64,000 bases of DNA from Galdieria sulphuraria. Lineage: Eukaryota; Rhodophyta; Bangiophyceae; Galdieriales; Galdieriaceae. The stretch is from contig NW_005178423.1 in NCBI RefSeq assembly GCF_000341285.1, positions 44,071-108,070 on the forward strand, given 5' to 3'. Of the stretch, positions 34,128 to 44,899 are shown in pieces. The first letter of the stretch is position 1; the number at the start of each line of letters is the position of its first letter. Under the pieces are notes generated by a model. That model was not told where the DNA came from. It was given only the letters and a program-made list of their open reading frames with translations, and did not search any database. The translations under genes and the position numbers were made by a program.

Positions 34128-35066
34128 TTATCGACGCTCATTTCGACCGCAAAATGAGTCATCATCTTCTTCCACCAAACTCCAGTTGTTTTCTTTAGGA
34201 TTCGAAAAGAACTGAAAGTCTCTAACTTTCTTCCAGCTATCCTTTTCACAGTATAATTCTACTTGTTGAAAATCTTCCTGTATGAACTTGAATTCGTTGC
34301 CAGAGGACATGTTTATTATGCTTACCTCTATTCCAGGATACTCATAGTTATAGGGTCCAAACACGATATCCTTAGAACGCTCCAATATTGAACCCTGTTT
34401 GGACTGTACACGAAATACACATCTCTGACAGTCGTGTATTCTGATTTGTTGGGCTGCAACGCATACAACACAGTCTATGCACTCTTGAATGTATGCGGCT
34501 GTCTGAACGGGACCTATCATAACTTTGCAGTTTCTCAAATTCTTGATTTGGCAATCTCTCGTCCAGCTATTCAAATATAAACAACAGTTGTTGCAGTTGA
34601 GGAAGCGAACATCTAACCCACGTTTGTCAACACTGACAAGAGAATCAGTAACATCACTAGTTTCATCTGTCAGGTTTTGGATAATAACCTGCGCACTTTT
34701 GTCTGAAACAGTTTCTATTTGTTGCGAGCTGGGAACCATATCCTCTGGTACTTTTCGTTCCTCTTGTGAAACTTTGTCCTTCCTAGTAATATCCCAGCGT
34801 AACTTTCTTGTAGGTTGCAACTTGTCTTTGATATTTTGAAGTCCTTCATGCACTTCATCTAACAAAATATTCATTTTTCTTTTCTCATATGCAGTCAAAA
34901 GACGTTGGTTGGAAGAAGTTTCCTGACAGAGCGACATAAAAATTGAGTCTAGGTTTACAATATTTTTCAGTTGCACAGGTTTTTCACAGTCAGCTAAATT
35001 TTGTATTTCTTGTTGTAAACTTTTGACTTTCATTTGCATGTTGTCAAAAAAAGTGTGGGTTGACAT
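34128..35066 (-). CDS. TBCC: Tubulin-specific chaperone C
   Basis: Single exon, 312 residues. The cofactor works with TBCD and TBCE to release folded alpha/beta-tubulin by triggering GTP hydrolysis. Seen: an N-terminal helical part (KVKSLQQEIQNLADCE), then the C-terminal C-CAP/TBCC beta-helix with short repeats: FLNCNNCCLYLNSW, IKNLRNCKVMIGPVQTAAYI, CIDCVVCVAAQQIRIHDCQRCVF and FGPYNYEYPG. The Arg in QQIRIHDC aligns with the arginine finger of human TBCC. An exact E2F-like GGCGCCAAA sits directly upstream of the start. The downstream neighbour QDPR begins 13 nt after the stop. Confidence 0.9.
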   Translation of the reverse strand: MSTHTFFDNMQMKVKSLQQEIQNLADCEKPVQLKNIVNLDSIFMSLCQETSSNQRLLTAYEKRKMNILLDEVHEGLQNIKDKLQPTRKLRWDITRKDKVSQEERKVPEDMVPSSQQIETVSDKSAQVIIQNLTDETSDVTDSLVSVDKRGLDVRFLNCNNCCLYLNSWTRDCQIKNLRNCKVMIGPVQTAAYIQECIDCVVCVAAQQIRIHDCQRCVFRVQSKQGSILERSKDIVFGPYNYEYPGIEVSIINMSSGNEFKFIQEDFQQVELYCEKDSWKKVRDFQFFSNPKENNWSLVEEDDDSFCGRNERR

Positions 35067-35075
35067 GGCGCCAAA
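35067..35075 (-). promoter_or_regulatory. E2F-like site (TTTGGCGCC on minus strand)
   Basis: Exact TTTGGCGCC on the minus strand, ending one base before the TBCC start codon. It may lie in the leader or core promoter. One of four exact copies in the window; function is inferred from the motif. Confidence 0.35.
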
Positions 35076-35140
35076 AATGGAAAAGTTTGAAGGGCGCTGA
35101 AATTGAGCACACTGGCGAACTCATTCTTTAGGCAGGTAAT

Positions 35141-35187
35141 CTCTCTCTCTCTCTCTCTATGTATATATATATATATATATATATATA
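35141..35187. repeat. (CT)n/(TA)n compound microsatellite
   Basis: (CT)9 at 35141-35158 followed after three bases by (TA)13 at 35162-35187, in the gap between TBCC and the gene at 35268. The length is likely to vary between strains. Confidence 0.95.
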
Positions 35188-35267
35188 CAACTTGGCGCAA
35201 ATTCATAAAATAGTAAAAGGGATACATAACTATAAACCCCCATGCTTAAAAACACAACCTAGCCTTT

Positions 35268-35690
35268 TCACAGTTCTCCGATAAAAGGATCGTTTCTGTC
35301 AAATATCTTATCAAAGTCTTTTCTGTCCAACCTATTTCGAAGTGCCAAAAGAGTCCTTTCTAAAGCCAAACCAAAGTCGTCTCCACTCATAGGCGATGAA
35401 TACTCTGCAGGTAAGTCATAAAGTTGCTTAACGTCAACATCGACTTTGTCTGCACAAGCATCTAAATTTTGTTTATCTCCTGGTTCGGAATCCTTCAACA
35501 GAGAGCTGCTCAGGTTCAATCTTTTCTTCTTAAGACGTAGGAGGTGCGAACGACGAGTTCTGCGTTCGTCATTCTTATTCCAGACGTACTTGTTTCCAAA
35601 ACAACCGCAGGACCAAGAACAACTTGGTAAACAACCTATCAATGTAAACGACAACTGTGAACTTTTCATTGTAAAGGACTGGCACTTCAT
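35268..35690 (-). CDS. Hypothetical small protein with leader-like N-terminus
   Basis: Single exon, 140 residues. The N-terminal ~40 residues are Ser/Cys-rich and hydrophobic, then a very basic stretch (RRTRRSHLLRLKKKRLNL), an acidic linker and a tidy C-terminal block LALERTLLALRNRLDRKDFD followed by KIFDRNDPFIGEL. The C-terminal block looks conserved because it is helical and compact, but I cannot name the family. A plastid location is possible. It is divergent from YIPF6, with about 100 nt between the start codons. Confidence 0.5.
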   Translation of the reverse strand: MKCQSFTMKSSQLSFTLIGCLPSCSWSCGCFGNKYVWNKNDERRTRRSHLLRLKKKRLNLSSSLLKDSEPGDKQNLDACADKVDVDVKQLYDLPAEYSSPMSGDDFGLALERTLLALRNRLDRKDFDKIFDRNDPFIGEL

Positions 35691-35793
35691 TCACACCTCT
35701 GTCCTCTTCCCGGAATGATATACAAGTTGTTGCTTTAGCTCAATACGATTGTGGATTTGGATCATCCTATAGATATATTGACAACAACTAGCC

Positions 35794-36574
35794 ATGGATA
35801 CCACAGAAGAGTCCACTTTAGACGAACCTGTGTGGAGCACGATAAAGAGAGATCTCGGACTGGTTTGTCAGATTCTCTTAGCAGTAAGGTTTTCACTCAG
35901 TTGTTGTTTAGATTGGTCGAAGGTTGAAGCTAGTTATACTCCCCAAGGTCACCGCAGTAAGTAAGCAGTTGTAGCATCCTTCTTGTGCTTTAACTTAATA
36001 AAGGTAGAAATGCAAGCGGAATTAAGAGATTGGGATCTCTGGGGTCCTTTATTTATTTGTATGACCCTTGCCACTGTGCTTAGTGTGGAAGCAAGTGAAG
36101 ATGCCAGTTTGATCTTCTCATTAGTGTTTCTGATTATATGGTGTGGTTCCTTTGTAGTCACTCTCAATGCACAGTTACTTGGTGGCGCAGTGTAAGTGGA
36201 ACTTGACTCGTATTATGGCAGTTGTATAATGATTCTCCAGTTCCTTTTTTATGGGTGTCTGTCTTTTGGGATATTGTGTGTTTCCACTACTTGTGGGTGC
36301 CTTTTTTTGTATTTTTTGGACAGCTGTGTTGCCAACAGGAGTTGCCGTCGTTCTTCGTTTCGTAACTGTAGTTCTTTTGCTGATTTGGTCCATTATGGGT
36401 ATGTGTGAAACGATTTTCTTTTCAGAAAAATAATCTTCTTTTTAAGCTGTCACTGCTTTTTTTGCGGACGTAAAGTTACCTGAAGGACGGAAACTTTTGG
36501 CAGTGTATCCAGTGTTCTTATTTTACTCAGGTATCGCGTGGATGATATTGGTAGGCTTTCAAGAACACAAATAG
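35794..36574 (+). CDS. YIPF6: YIPF6-like Yip1-domain membrane protein
   Basis: Five exons (35794-35862, 35912-35956, 36004-36191, 36241-36398, 36447-36574) with introns of 47-49 nt give 195 residues. Yip1-family proteins span the Golgi/ER membrane five times and take part in vesicle traffic with Rab GTPases. Seen after joining: VWSTIKRDLGLIGRRLKLVIL, AELRDWDLWGPLF, LNAQLLGGAVSFF, CLLGYCVFPLLVG and LLAVYPVFLFYSG, in the same order as human YIPF6. The tiny exon 2 (45 nt) would be missed by an ORF search; the motif GRRLKLVILPK confirms it. Confidence 0.9.
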
Positions 36575-36758
36575 AACAAACTGCACATATCCGACTGAAC
36601 AAAAATCCTTTACTTGCAGCAGTTAGAATACAAACTCTTATCAACAGTTGTTCCTTTGCCTCATTTGCAAAACTCCAAATAAACTGCATGACAATTACTT
36701 CATTTGCAATTGTCATATGATAACTCTTTCTATACATATCTCTCCATGATTTCCACAG

Positions 36759-38411
36759 TCACTTATCTACAAAGACTCCATGCGAAGTTATTATTCCGGG
36801 ATCACAGAATCGCGCATTTTTCTCAGATAGACCAGAAGTTTCGGATACATGTTTGCTGCTGTCTTTCACATCCTTTCCTGTGGACGAAGCTGGCAAATGT
36901 ACATTACGACTGGACTTCCTTGATGCTTTATATGCTTGATATTGTGAGATTAGAGCAGCAGGGCTTTCCTTCAAACTACCAGGTACGGAACCATAACTCT
37001 GCCTTGTACCAACTTGCTTACTATTCTGCTTCGATGACTCACAATTGCTAGAATCCTTGTTGTCTCGTTTACTCTCTTCTTTAGAATCACCTCCGTGTAA
37101 GGACCTCTCTCTGCTATTACTAAGAAAAGAAAGGTCACTAGTTTTCCTGGAAGAGGAAGCATTTGAAGAGAATATGATACTACGAAGTTTTTCGTTTTCT
37201 TGTCGAAGCTTCTCAATAATAGACTCTTTTGCAGATATTTCTAATTCGTTATTTTGTGCCGTTTCTTTCCAGTTTTTACATTCATCACGTAAATTATCGT
37301 TTTCTGTTTCCAAATGTGCAACGCGTTCCTCCAACGAACGAATATTTCCGCTACTTGGCGACACCGACGATGGAGGTGTTACTGCAACCTGAAAACTTCG
37401 AGCGTCCAAAACATCGCTCTCTCCAAGAAACTCGACAGCCCCTGAAAGCCACTGCTCTCTTACGAGTTTCAAAGAGGGCTTCACAGCATCTAACGAAGCA
37501 GAAAGAGTCCCATAGTGATGCAGAATAAATGCTCCGGCCTATAGTCATAAGTATTTCAATATTTCCCCAAAATAATTAAATACGTACATGTTCCAAAAGT
37601 GCTTGATGGTGTTCTTGTTCCAGTTGTGTCGCAAATCTCAACAAATGCGAAGAAATGTTGCTATATTCTCTTCGCAACTCGTCTACCTTCGCCCAACCCT
37701 TAACTTGAGCTTCCATAGATGTCTTTGGCTTCGAAAGTTCCTTGTTCAAAGACTTTTGGGCTTCCAAATACCGCATCTTACAATTCTTGTAGTGTTCCTT
37801 TAACCGGTGAAGCTCCATATACTTCTCATGAAATCTTCTTCCTTCCCTGATGATAGGATTACTCACTCTCTCCATAAACAACGACGTTCCTTGTCCACAG
37901 TGTCAATTATAACCTCGTGTCTTCTCTTTCACACTTACCATCGTGTGCGTTCTTTTCCGCTTCCCCCAAAACGGTCAAAAGGTTACGAATGTTTTCAGGA
38001 TAAAGAAATTTTGTATTTCCTTCTTGATCTTCAAAAACGACGGAAGAAGTATCTCTTCTAGTGCCGAACATGGAATGTGCCTGTGACCGTCTTCTTTCTT
38101 CCTCAAACTATGCCATGTGTTAACTATGAAACGTATTCCAACTCTCTTTCGTCACGAAAATTACTTACCGTTGACTTTGTGAAGTCGGCAACACAAGTAT
38201 ATACTTCCCCAGCAGCTTTTCCTGCAACCGCCAATTCTCCTAGGGACCTGCGGTAAGCTTTTGCTGCACGGACCACCATATCCATCGTGTCTCGGTACTT
38301 TTTACAAGACAGTAGAATAGTGCGTAGTTCTTCATCGTCGTCATATATATAACTCGAAACGGAAGATACAGAAGGAACCACGGAAACCGCACTGGACCAT
38401 AATGTCGTCAT
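36759..38411 (-). CDS. BAR-like coiled-coil protein with Ser-rich tail
   Basis: Four exons (38411-38169, 38107-37939, 37889-37588, 37538-36759) with introns of 61, 49 and 49 nt give 497 residues. The first ~330 residues form long helices: YRDTMDMVVRAAKAYRRSLGEL, ENIRNLLTVLGEAEKNAHDG, REGRRFHEKYMELHRLKEHY and LLRFATQLEQEHHQALLEH, ending with LKLVREQWLSG. Spacing and composition fit a BAR/AH domain that bends membranes. A leucine-rich coiled coil follows (LEERVAHLETENDNLRDECK), then a Ser/Lys-rich tail that looks unstructured. The domain call is from pattern only; exact family unknown. Confidence 0.6.
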
Positions 38412-38535
38412 TCGAGAAGTGTCAGTGGATAACGCGCCTTCAAGCCCCAAAAATGCAAAAATGAAACAATGGATTTGAAATTACACACACCTCATTTTTT
38501 TTATTATTGAAAAGCACATCAACAAGTTGAAAAGC

Positions 38536-41500
38536 CTACATTCTTGATGCTCTATCGAATGTAGTGACTTCATAAAGAGCAGCAGCGCCCATCCCTGAGC
38601 CGATACACATGGAAACCACGCCATAACGTCCACCTCTACGATGAAGTTCATTCAACAAAGAAACAGTTTGACGGGCACCTGTGACAAAGACAAGCATTCA
38701 AACCGACATTCGCTATTAAAAAAATAGAATTATCTCACCTGTCATTCCTAAAGGATGACCAATAGCAATGGCACCACCATTTACATTCACTATATCCCGA
38801 TTGATTCCCAATACAGCTATACTGTATTCCGCTTGGGAACCAAAAGCTTCATTAATTTCATACAAATCAATGTCATTTACTGCCAAACCGGTCTTCTTCA
38901 ACAAGGCTGGAATGGCAACAGCAGGACCAATTCCCATAACACTTGGTTCCTAAAAACATACACTTCATAAGAAGCCAAACAAAATGCATAGAAATCCAAT
39001 TTTTCACTCACCACTCCAACAACTGCAAAAGCTCGAAGGGTACCAAGACAACCAAGTCCTCGTTTCTGTGCTTCCGAACGTTTCATGAGTAAGACAGCTG
39101 CTGCTCCATCACTAATTTGTGAAGCATTGCCTGGAGTTGTGGAGCCTTCTTTTCTGAATACGGGTTTCAACTTTGCTAATGAGGACATAGTAACTCCCAA
39201 ACGAATACCTTCGTCCTTGTCCACTACAACTTCTCTTTCAACCATCTTCGAAGCTTTATCCTTTGGATTCTCAGGCATCTTTACTTTGGTTTTGATGGGA
39301 ACTATTTCACCGCGTTGCTTCCCAGATAACATTGCTGCTGCAGCTCTTGCATGGCTTACAACAGCTAGTCGATCTTGTCGCTCTCTCGAAATGCCATATC
39401 TAGCGGCTACATTCTCTGATGTTTCGCCCATTGATAGATAACAGTCCGCCGCATTACCACCTACACGTAAAACTTCTGGATGTTTCTTTAAAGAATTATC
39501 ATGAAAAGCATGAGTACTCATGCTTTCCACTCCTCCAGCAATGGCAATATCATAATCACCCCTTGTGATAGCAGCTGCAGCATCTGCAATGGCTTGCAAA
39601 CCTGAAGAACAAAGTCGATTTACTGTTTTGCAAGGTGTTGATTCAGGAATTCCAGCAAGAAAGTTTGCACTTCGAAGTTGTACTTCGCCATGGTCACCTC
39701 TAGGTAAAACCTATAAATAAGAAGAGACCGTGAGCGGCAACCATATCAGCACATATCAAAACATGCATTTACTTACCATTCCCATCACAACATCTTGAAT
39801 ATCCTTTGGATTGATCTTGGTGTCTTCCAATAAACGCTGCATTATGGGACGAATAAGGTCTTCCATTGGAGTATCCTTAAACCCACCTCTGTATGCCTTC
39901 CCTACAGCCGTTCGGAAACCTGAAACAATTACCACATCATCATCGCCTCCCATATATCGAGGAGGCCTTGGAGGACGTTCCAACGGTGCATTTAACATTG
40001 CAGCTCGAACCAGTGCAAATGATGGAGCAAACATAGGACAGTTTCCTGTAGCACGATAAAGATAATCAAGTCTCTTCAAAATGGCTCCTGAATGACCAAA
40101 CTGGGATTGAGCCCAAAACATGATTCCGCCCTTATATGCAGGAAAGCCCATTCCAAGAACACTAGCAATATCCAGATCACTGGCTCGTTGTGAAATACCT
40201 TCTTCTAAAACTCTCATTCCTTCGTTAACTACAGGGAGAATCAACATGTCAATAATATCGTTGTCTTTAATATTTTGAATAAAACTCTGTTCGGGAGCTC
40301 GGATATCCAATTTGGAAGCAGTTTGTCTCACTTCTTTTGAGGCAGCTTCAATAAAGGACTTCACAGACTCTTCGTCCTTTTGAGGTTGTCTCGACTGACT
40401 AGAATAACGATAAAAACCTGCTCCAGACTTTTGTCCTTTGCGACCTTTCTCAATCATACTCTGTGTTCATTATAAGTATTCAAATATCTGAAAAATAAGC
40501 AAAACACGCACTTTCAGTAATGATGAACGGAATACTCTGTCCGCATATGCAACCTCAGCTACTCCTCCAACTGCAACACTGACATCAAAGCCAACCAAAT
40601 CTCTCAACTTGAATGGTCCCATCGGTAAACCAAACTCTTCTGCAACTTGATCAATTCTATACATAAAAAGTCGAGTTACATAAACAAATAACAAAATGGA
40701 ACATCTCTACCTATAGGGACATAAACCAAGATATGTAACGAGAATATCAGAAACGTTCGACTGCGGGAAATACATTCGATTGACAGCAAACCCAACACAA
40801 TTGCCAACTACGATAGGAGTCTTTCCCATTTTCTTACCCAACGTTACCAAGTCTTGAATAACTCTAGCAGATGTTCGATTGATACTTTTGAACATGGCAT
40901 AATTAATCATATCCACTACATTTTGGAACATGAACTTACCGAACAATTTCCAACAACTGCATTATATGCGCTGGAGAAAAGAAATGGGCACCAACAACCC
41001 GACCTTCCTCAGTTGCCTTTGGACAAGCAGTAGCTATCAAATCAATATCGATAGAAGATGTATTGGTTGCAAGTATACAGTCGGGCTTTACTAACTTTCC
41101 AAGAGTGGCAAATATTTCCTGCTTTAGTCTCACATCTTCGATAGCAGCCTCAATAACCAAATCAACATCACGGAACTTATCGTCAAATTCAGTGGTAACT
41201 GTAAGAATCCGCTTTGCGTTATTCAATGCTTCTTGAGATAACTTGGAGCGTTTACGAAAAGATTCCAAGTTAGCCTCGATACGCGTGCGAGCTGCCTTTG
41301 CAAATTGTTCATCCACTTCTTTTACTACAACCGGAATTCCACATGCAAGAATCGATGTGGCTATTCCACTTCCCATTAAGCCACCTCCAACAACTGCACA
41401 TTTCTTCGGAAGTTTGCCTTTGTATTCCGTAGAAACTCCAGGAATAGCATCCAACTTGCTTGTTGCTCGAGTAGCGAAAAATACATGAATGAGTGACTTG

Positions 41501-42545
41501 GCTGTAGGCGAAGATACCAGTTCACGAAACTTTCGCCTCTCATACTTACACATACAAGTCAACAAATGTTCCAGATGTGAGCAAATGAGACTTACTTGTA
41601 AACCTGCTTCACCTCCATTTCGAACACCGTACATGATAGTTTCCAAACATTCTTGATATTGTGGTTGTCCTTTTATCATTTTACTCTTGCTCAATTCCGA
41701 CCTTGCAAACTGCTCTATCTTATTCCATTGTTCAGGTGAGCCTAGTTTGTCTGTTCTTTTCAGATGATTCTTCCTTTCTCTCAGTCCTTGAGCTATTTCC
41801 AAAGCAACTTTCTTAGCAGTGGCCAGCAACTCTTCTTCTCCATCAACTAGCGCGGCCAATAAACCAAGCTTATTGGCTTCTTGACCCTTTAAAACCTTTG
41901 TCTGAAGCATAACAGGTAAGGCTGCTTCCAGTCCAATAACTCTTGGCAATCTTTGGGTACCACCCAACCCTGGAATAAGACCTAAGCCAATACGTTACCC
42001 ATCCTGTCAACACAACAAACAACCGAGTAGACCATACCAATTCGTAGCTCTGGTAATGTAAAACTAGCACGTTTTGTACCCACACGTTCTTGACAGCAGA
42101 GAATCATTTCCAAACCACCACCAAAAGCCACCCCATTGATGGCTGCGACTGTTGGTTTCGAACCTTCTTCCAACATTTGAAATATATGAGCCTTTACTTC
42201 CACATCTTTAGGACTTGCTTTAGGGTCATATAAAGCAGCAAACTCTGTAATGTCGGCTCCACCAGAGAAAACACCATTCTTTCCAAACAGAACGATTGCT
42301 TTCACATCAGGCCTCTCATATGCCTAAGGCAGTTGTTCAGTGGGAGTATGACAGATAACGTTCAAACCAACTTGTTTCAATTTTTCAAAGAGAGACTGAG
42401 AAAGAGGATTGGAAAGGGCGTTGACAGGCGGGTTGGAAAAGGAAATCTATCAAAGTTATCTCAAAGAACAAAGACTTTTAAGTACTCATACCAGAGCAAC
42501 ACCTTGGTTATCTACGTTCAACTCTACACTCCAACCAGACTGCAT
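38536..42545 (-). CDS. Trifunctional beta-oxidation fusion: enoyl-CoA hydratase/3-hydroxyacyl-CoA dehydrogenase/3-ketoacyl-CoA thiolase
   Basis: Eleven exons: 42545-42492, 42446-42372, 42323-42038, 41981-41596, 41544-40940, 40884-40711, 40656-40512, 40460-39777, 39710-39012, 38949-38739, 38678-38536. All junctions keep frame, giving 1,153 residues. Residues ~1-190 are a crotonase fold (SGGADITEF; Glu115 in GGGLEM and Glu135 in LPELRIGLIPG). Residues ~310-730 are the dehydrogenase ([10 protein letters not shown] near 320; His454 in [19 protein letters not shown]; second helical half with [10 protein letters not shown]). A Pro/Arg linker ([15 protein letters not shown]) leads at ~750 into a full thiolase: Cys837 in [40 protein letters not shown]. 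The last residues are SRM, a plant-type PTS1, suggesting peroxisomes. Known: multifunctional protein and thiolase are normally separate polypeptides (FadB and FadA). The order here equals the fadBA operon order. Confidence 0.9.
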
Positions 42546-42892
42546 GGTATGGAACAAATATTCTCCAAAAATGGATATGCACCAAGAATGTTGAAGAGTG
42601 AGAGAGAGACAATAAGAGAAACCCAAAATGAGTCGAGAGCGAATGAAATGAATAAATTCTATTGGACAAAACGCTGATGGAAAGCTTTCCTTTCGATGGT
42701 CGATGGGTCGAAGAAATGTTTCAAAGAGGCAATTATCTTTACAACTACTTTTACAGAAGAAAACGAATCCATTTTCCTGAAAAAGAACAAAATATTCTCC
42801 AGTGTAATGAAACTCTACTCGCAAATATACTTTCTGCACACAAGTATTTGCCATACATAAAGCAGTTCTACGTTTTCCTTGTTTAATTGCTG
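42546..42892. other. Intergenic, nothing firm
   Basis: Between the beta-oxidation fusion gene and a poorly understood minus-strand gene. It should hold the fusion gene's promoter. Frames on both strands are short and show no family features. Confidence 0.5.
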
Positions 42893-43644
42893 TTATTGAA
42901 GAACCTCCAATAACACACCAGTTGCATATTCTAGTGGAGTATATAGTCCTCCAAACTCATTTGTGTCTGGTGTTAGAGTGTCAAAACGACAACAATACAT
43001 TATTCTGTGACTATTTTCTAATTCAGTATGGAACAATACAAAAAGTTGCAGCTTCTTAGTAAGTTCTGACAATACTGCCAAGTTTGGATTCATACGAGGA
43101 TGGATACTCGCTTGGTTCAGACACTTGCTTCAGCGTCTCTTTGTCATAGTCCGGATACAACAAGGTCACCGTATCTATTTCCTCGTCATGAGGTGGTCTG
43201 CATATGGCTTGCATAAATGGAGAATTTGTAAGATCTTTCGATAATGGAATAGTTTCCTCATTTTCAAGATAAAGTACTGGACAACGTCAAGTTTTTGTAT
43301 AGAGAATCGTCAGAGTAGTATTGATGTAAGAGGAAAACGACACTTTGCACTTTGACACAGGCACAGTAGAATAGCACAATCTTCACTTTTTTGATCAACA
43401 TAACAGTATTCCAAGCAACTCCAGCTACAGCTACAATAGTCGACTCTCCAAATGGTGGGGTCTTTCTGGTTGCTACTTCTCCTAAGTAGCCTTTGAAATA
43501 TTTTTTTGAAACCATTCACAAAATATTGTAACTTGTAAACTTACAAGTATTCGAAAAATTACTTAGAAATAGATCTTCTACGAATGCATAGTTTATGCCT
43601 TGAGCCTCCATTTCTTTGTTCTCGTCAAAAAGTGTGTCTTCCAT
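42893..43644 (-). CDS. Unrecognised multi-exon gene, model uncertain
   Basis: A probable start at 43644 opens 33 codons (MEDTLFDENKEMEAQG) to a good GTAAGT donor at 43544. Splicing to 43490 stays in frame and gives YLGEVATRKTPPFGESTIVAVAGVAWN. Farther left are coding-looking stretches LENEETIPLSKDLTNSPFMQ with IDTVTLLYPDYDKETLKQ, and, in another frame, LSELTKKLQLFVLFHTELEN followed by FGGLYTPLEYATGVLLEVLQ, which ends at 42893. I could not find one set of introns joining all of these, and I do not recognise the protein. Two neighbouring small genes or a missed exon are possible. The start is 50 nt from the divergent UBA5 start. Confidence 0.35.
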
Positions 43645-43694
43645 TTGAATAATTCATGTTGATTGAATTGTGATATTTTTGTTGAGCGCTCATC

Positions 43695-44833
43695 ATGAAT
43701 GAAGAAATATCTGCTGATAATCCTTACAGTAGACTAGTAGCGTTAAAGAAGCTCGGTGTTGTGCAGAATTTTGACGAAATTAGAAAGTTTTCGATAGCTG
43801 TGGTAGGTTTAGGCGGCGTGGGTAGTGTGGCTGCGGAAATGCTTGTTCGCTGTGGTATTGGAAAGCTCGTTCTTTTTGATTATGACACAGTTGAGTTGGC
43901 AAACATGAATCGACTTTTTTATAAACCAGAACAACGAGGCAAAACAAAGGTACAAGCAGCAAAGGAAACTTTGGAAGCAATTAACCCAGATGTCGTTGTT
44001 GACGGTTATCACTTTGATATTACTTCGGTTAGAAGCTATGATAAATTTGTACAAGTATTAAAAACTGGTTCAACGGGTGAGTTAAATAGCATGGATTTAA
44101 TGAACACTCTGATTATGTTTTTTGTTTAGATGAAGCTTCTGCTGTCCATCTCGTGTTGAGTTGTGTGGATAACTACAACGCTAGAAGTACCATCAATATG
44201 GTTTGCAATGAATTAAGATTGACCTGGTTTGAAAGTGGTGTTTCAGAAGATGCTCTTAATGGTCACGTGCAGTTCATAGTTCCTGGAGTCTTTGCTTGTT
44301 ATAGTTGTGTCCCTCCTCTTTTAGTTGCTTCAGGTGTGGATGAGTCCACGTTGAAGAGAGAAGGAGTATGTGCAGCCTCTTTACCAACTACTATGGGAAT
44401 CATTGCAGGTTTATTGGTTCAAAATAGTTTGAAATATCTCTTAGGGTTTGGTCAAGTATCCAATTACATCGGTTACAATGCATGGACTGACTATTTTTCA
44501 ACGATGACCGTGAAGCCAAACGATTCATGTCCCGATCCTAATTGTTTGCATTGGCAAAGAGTTTATCAAATGGAACAACAAAATAAGCAAGCATTAGAGG
44601 AACCTGATAAAACGAGTCATTCCAATGTGGAAAATCCCGTCGTCCATCAAGATAATGAATGGTCTATTCAAGTAGTTGATGATGGTTTCGAGATTGAAGA
44701 GCAGCTTTCACATGTGAAGGAAGACAAGAAGAAAGTATTGGAAGAACAGACTGGTGAGTCATACGCTTATTCACTTTCAGAGGAAAGCTTAGAAACGCAA
44801 CAACTTGTAAAGCAATTGCGTTCCATGCGATGA
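43695..44833 (+). CDS. UBA5: UFM1-activating enzyme E1
   Basis: Two exons, 43695-44076 and 44130-44833, with a 53-nt intron, give 361 residues. It adenylates UFM1 and passes it to the E2 UFC1. Seen: [36 protein letters not shown] (ATP site), LANMNRLFY, the zinc Cys pairs CYSCVPP and CPDPNCLHW, and [17 protein letters not shown] with the catalytic Cys at residue 208. The tail has [11 protein letters not shown], which matches the UFM1/ATG8-interacting motif of human UBA5, and a C-terminal helix ([13 protein letters not shown]) where UFC1 binds. So the regulatory tail as well as the core is retained. UFL1 of the same pathway is at 11.6-14.1 kb. Confidence 0.95.
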
Positions 44834-44899
44834 GATGAATAAAATAGACTTGATTTGAATTTGTGGCGGGTCGTGTTGTTCTCTTGTTCTTTGGTTGAA

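Noticed and set aside
38898-39599. Thiolase as a separate gene starting at an internal methionine
   Set aside because: Exons 8-9 join in frame to the dehydrogenase part, and the thiolase N-terminus ([14 protein letters not shown]) lies in exon 8 together with the end of the dehydrogenase.
42333-42677. Plus-strand frame of 114 codons antisense to the start of the fusion gene
   Set aside because: It covers exons 1-2 of the minus-strand gene and shows no protein-like pattern.
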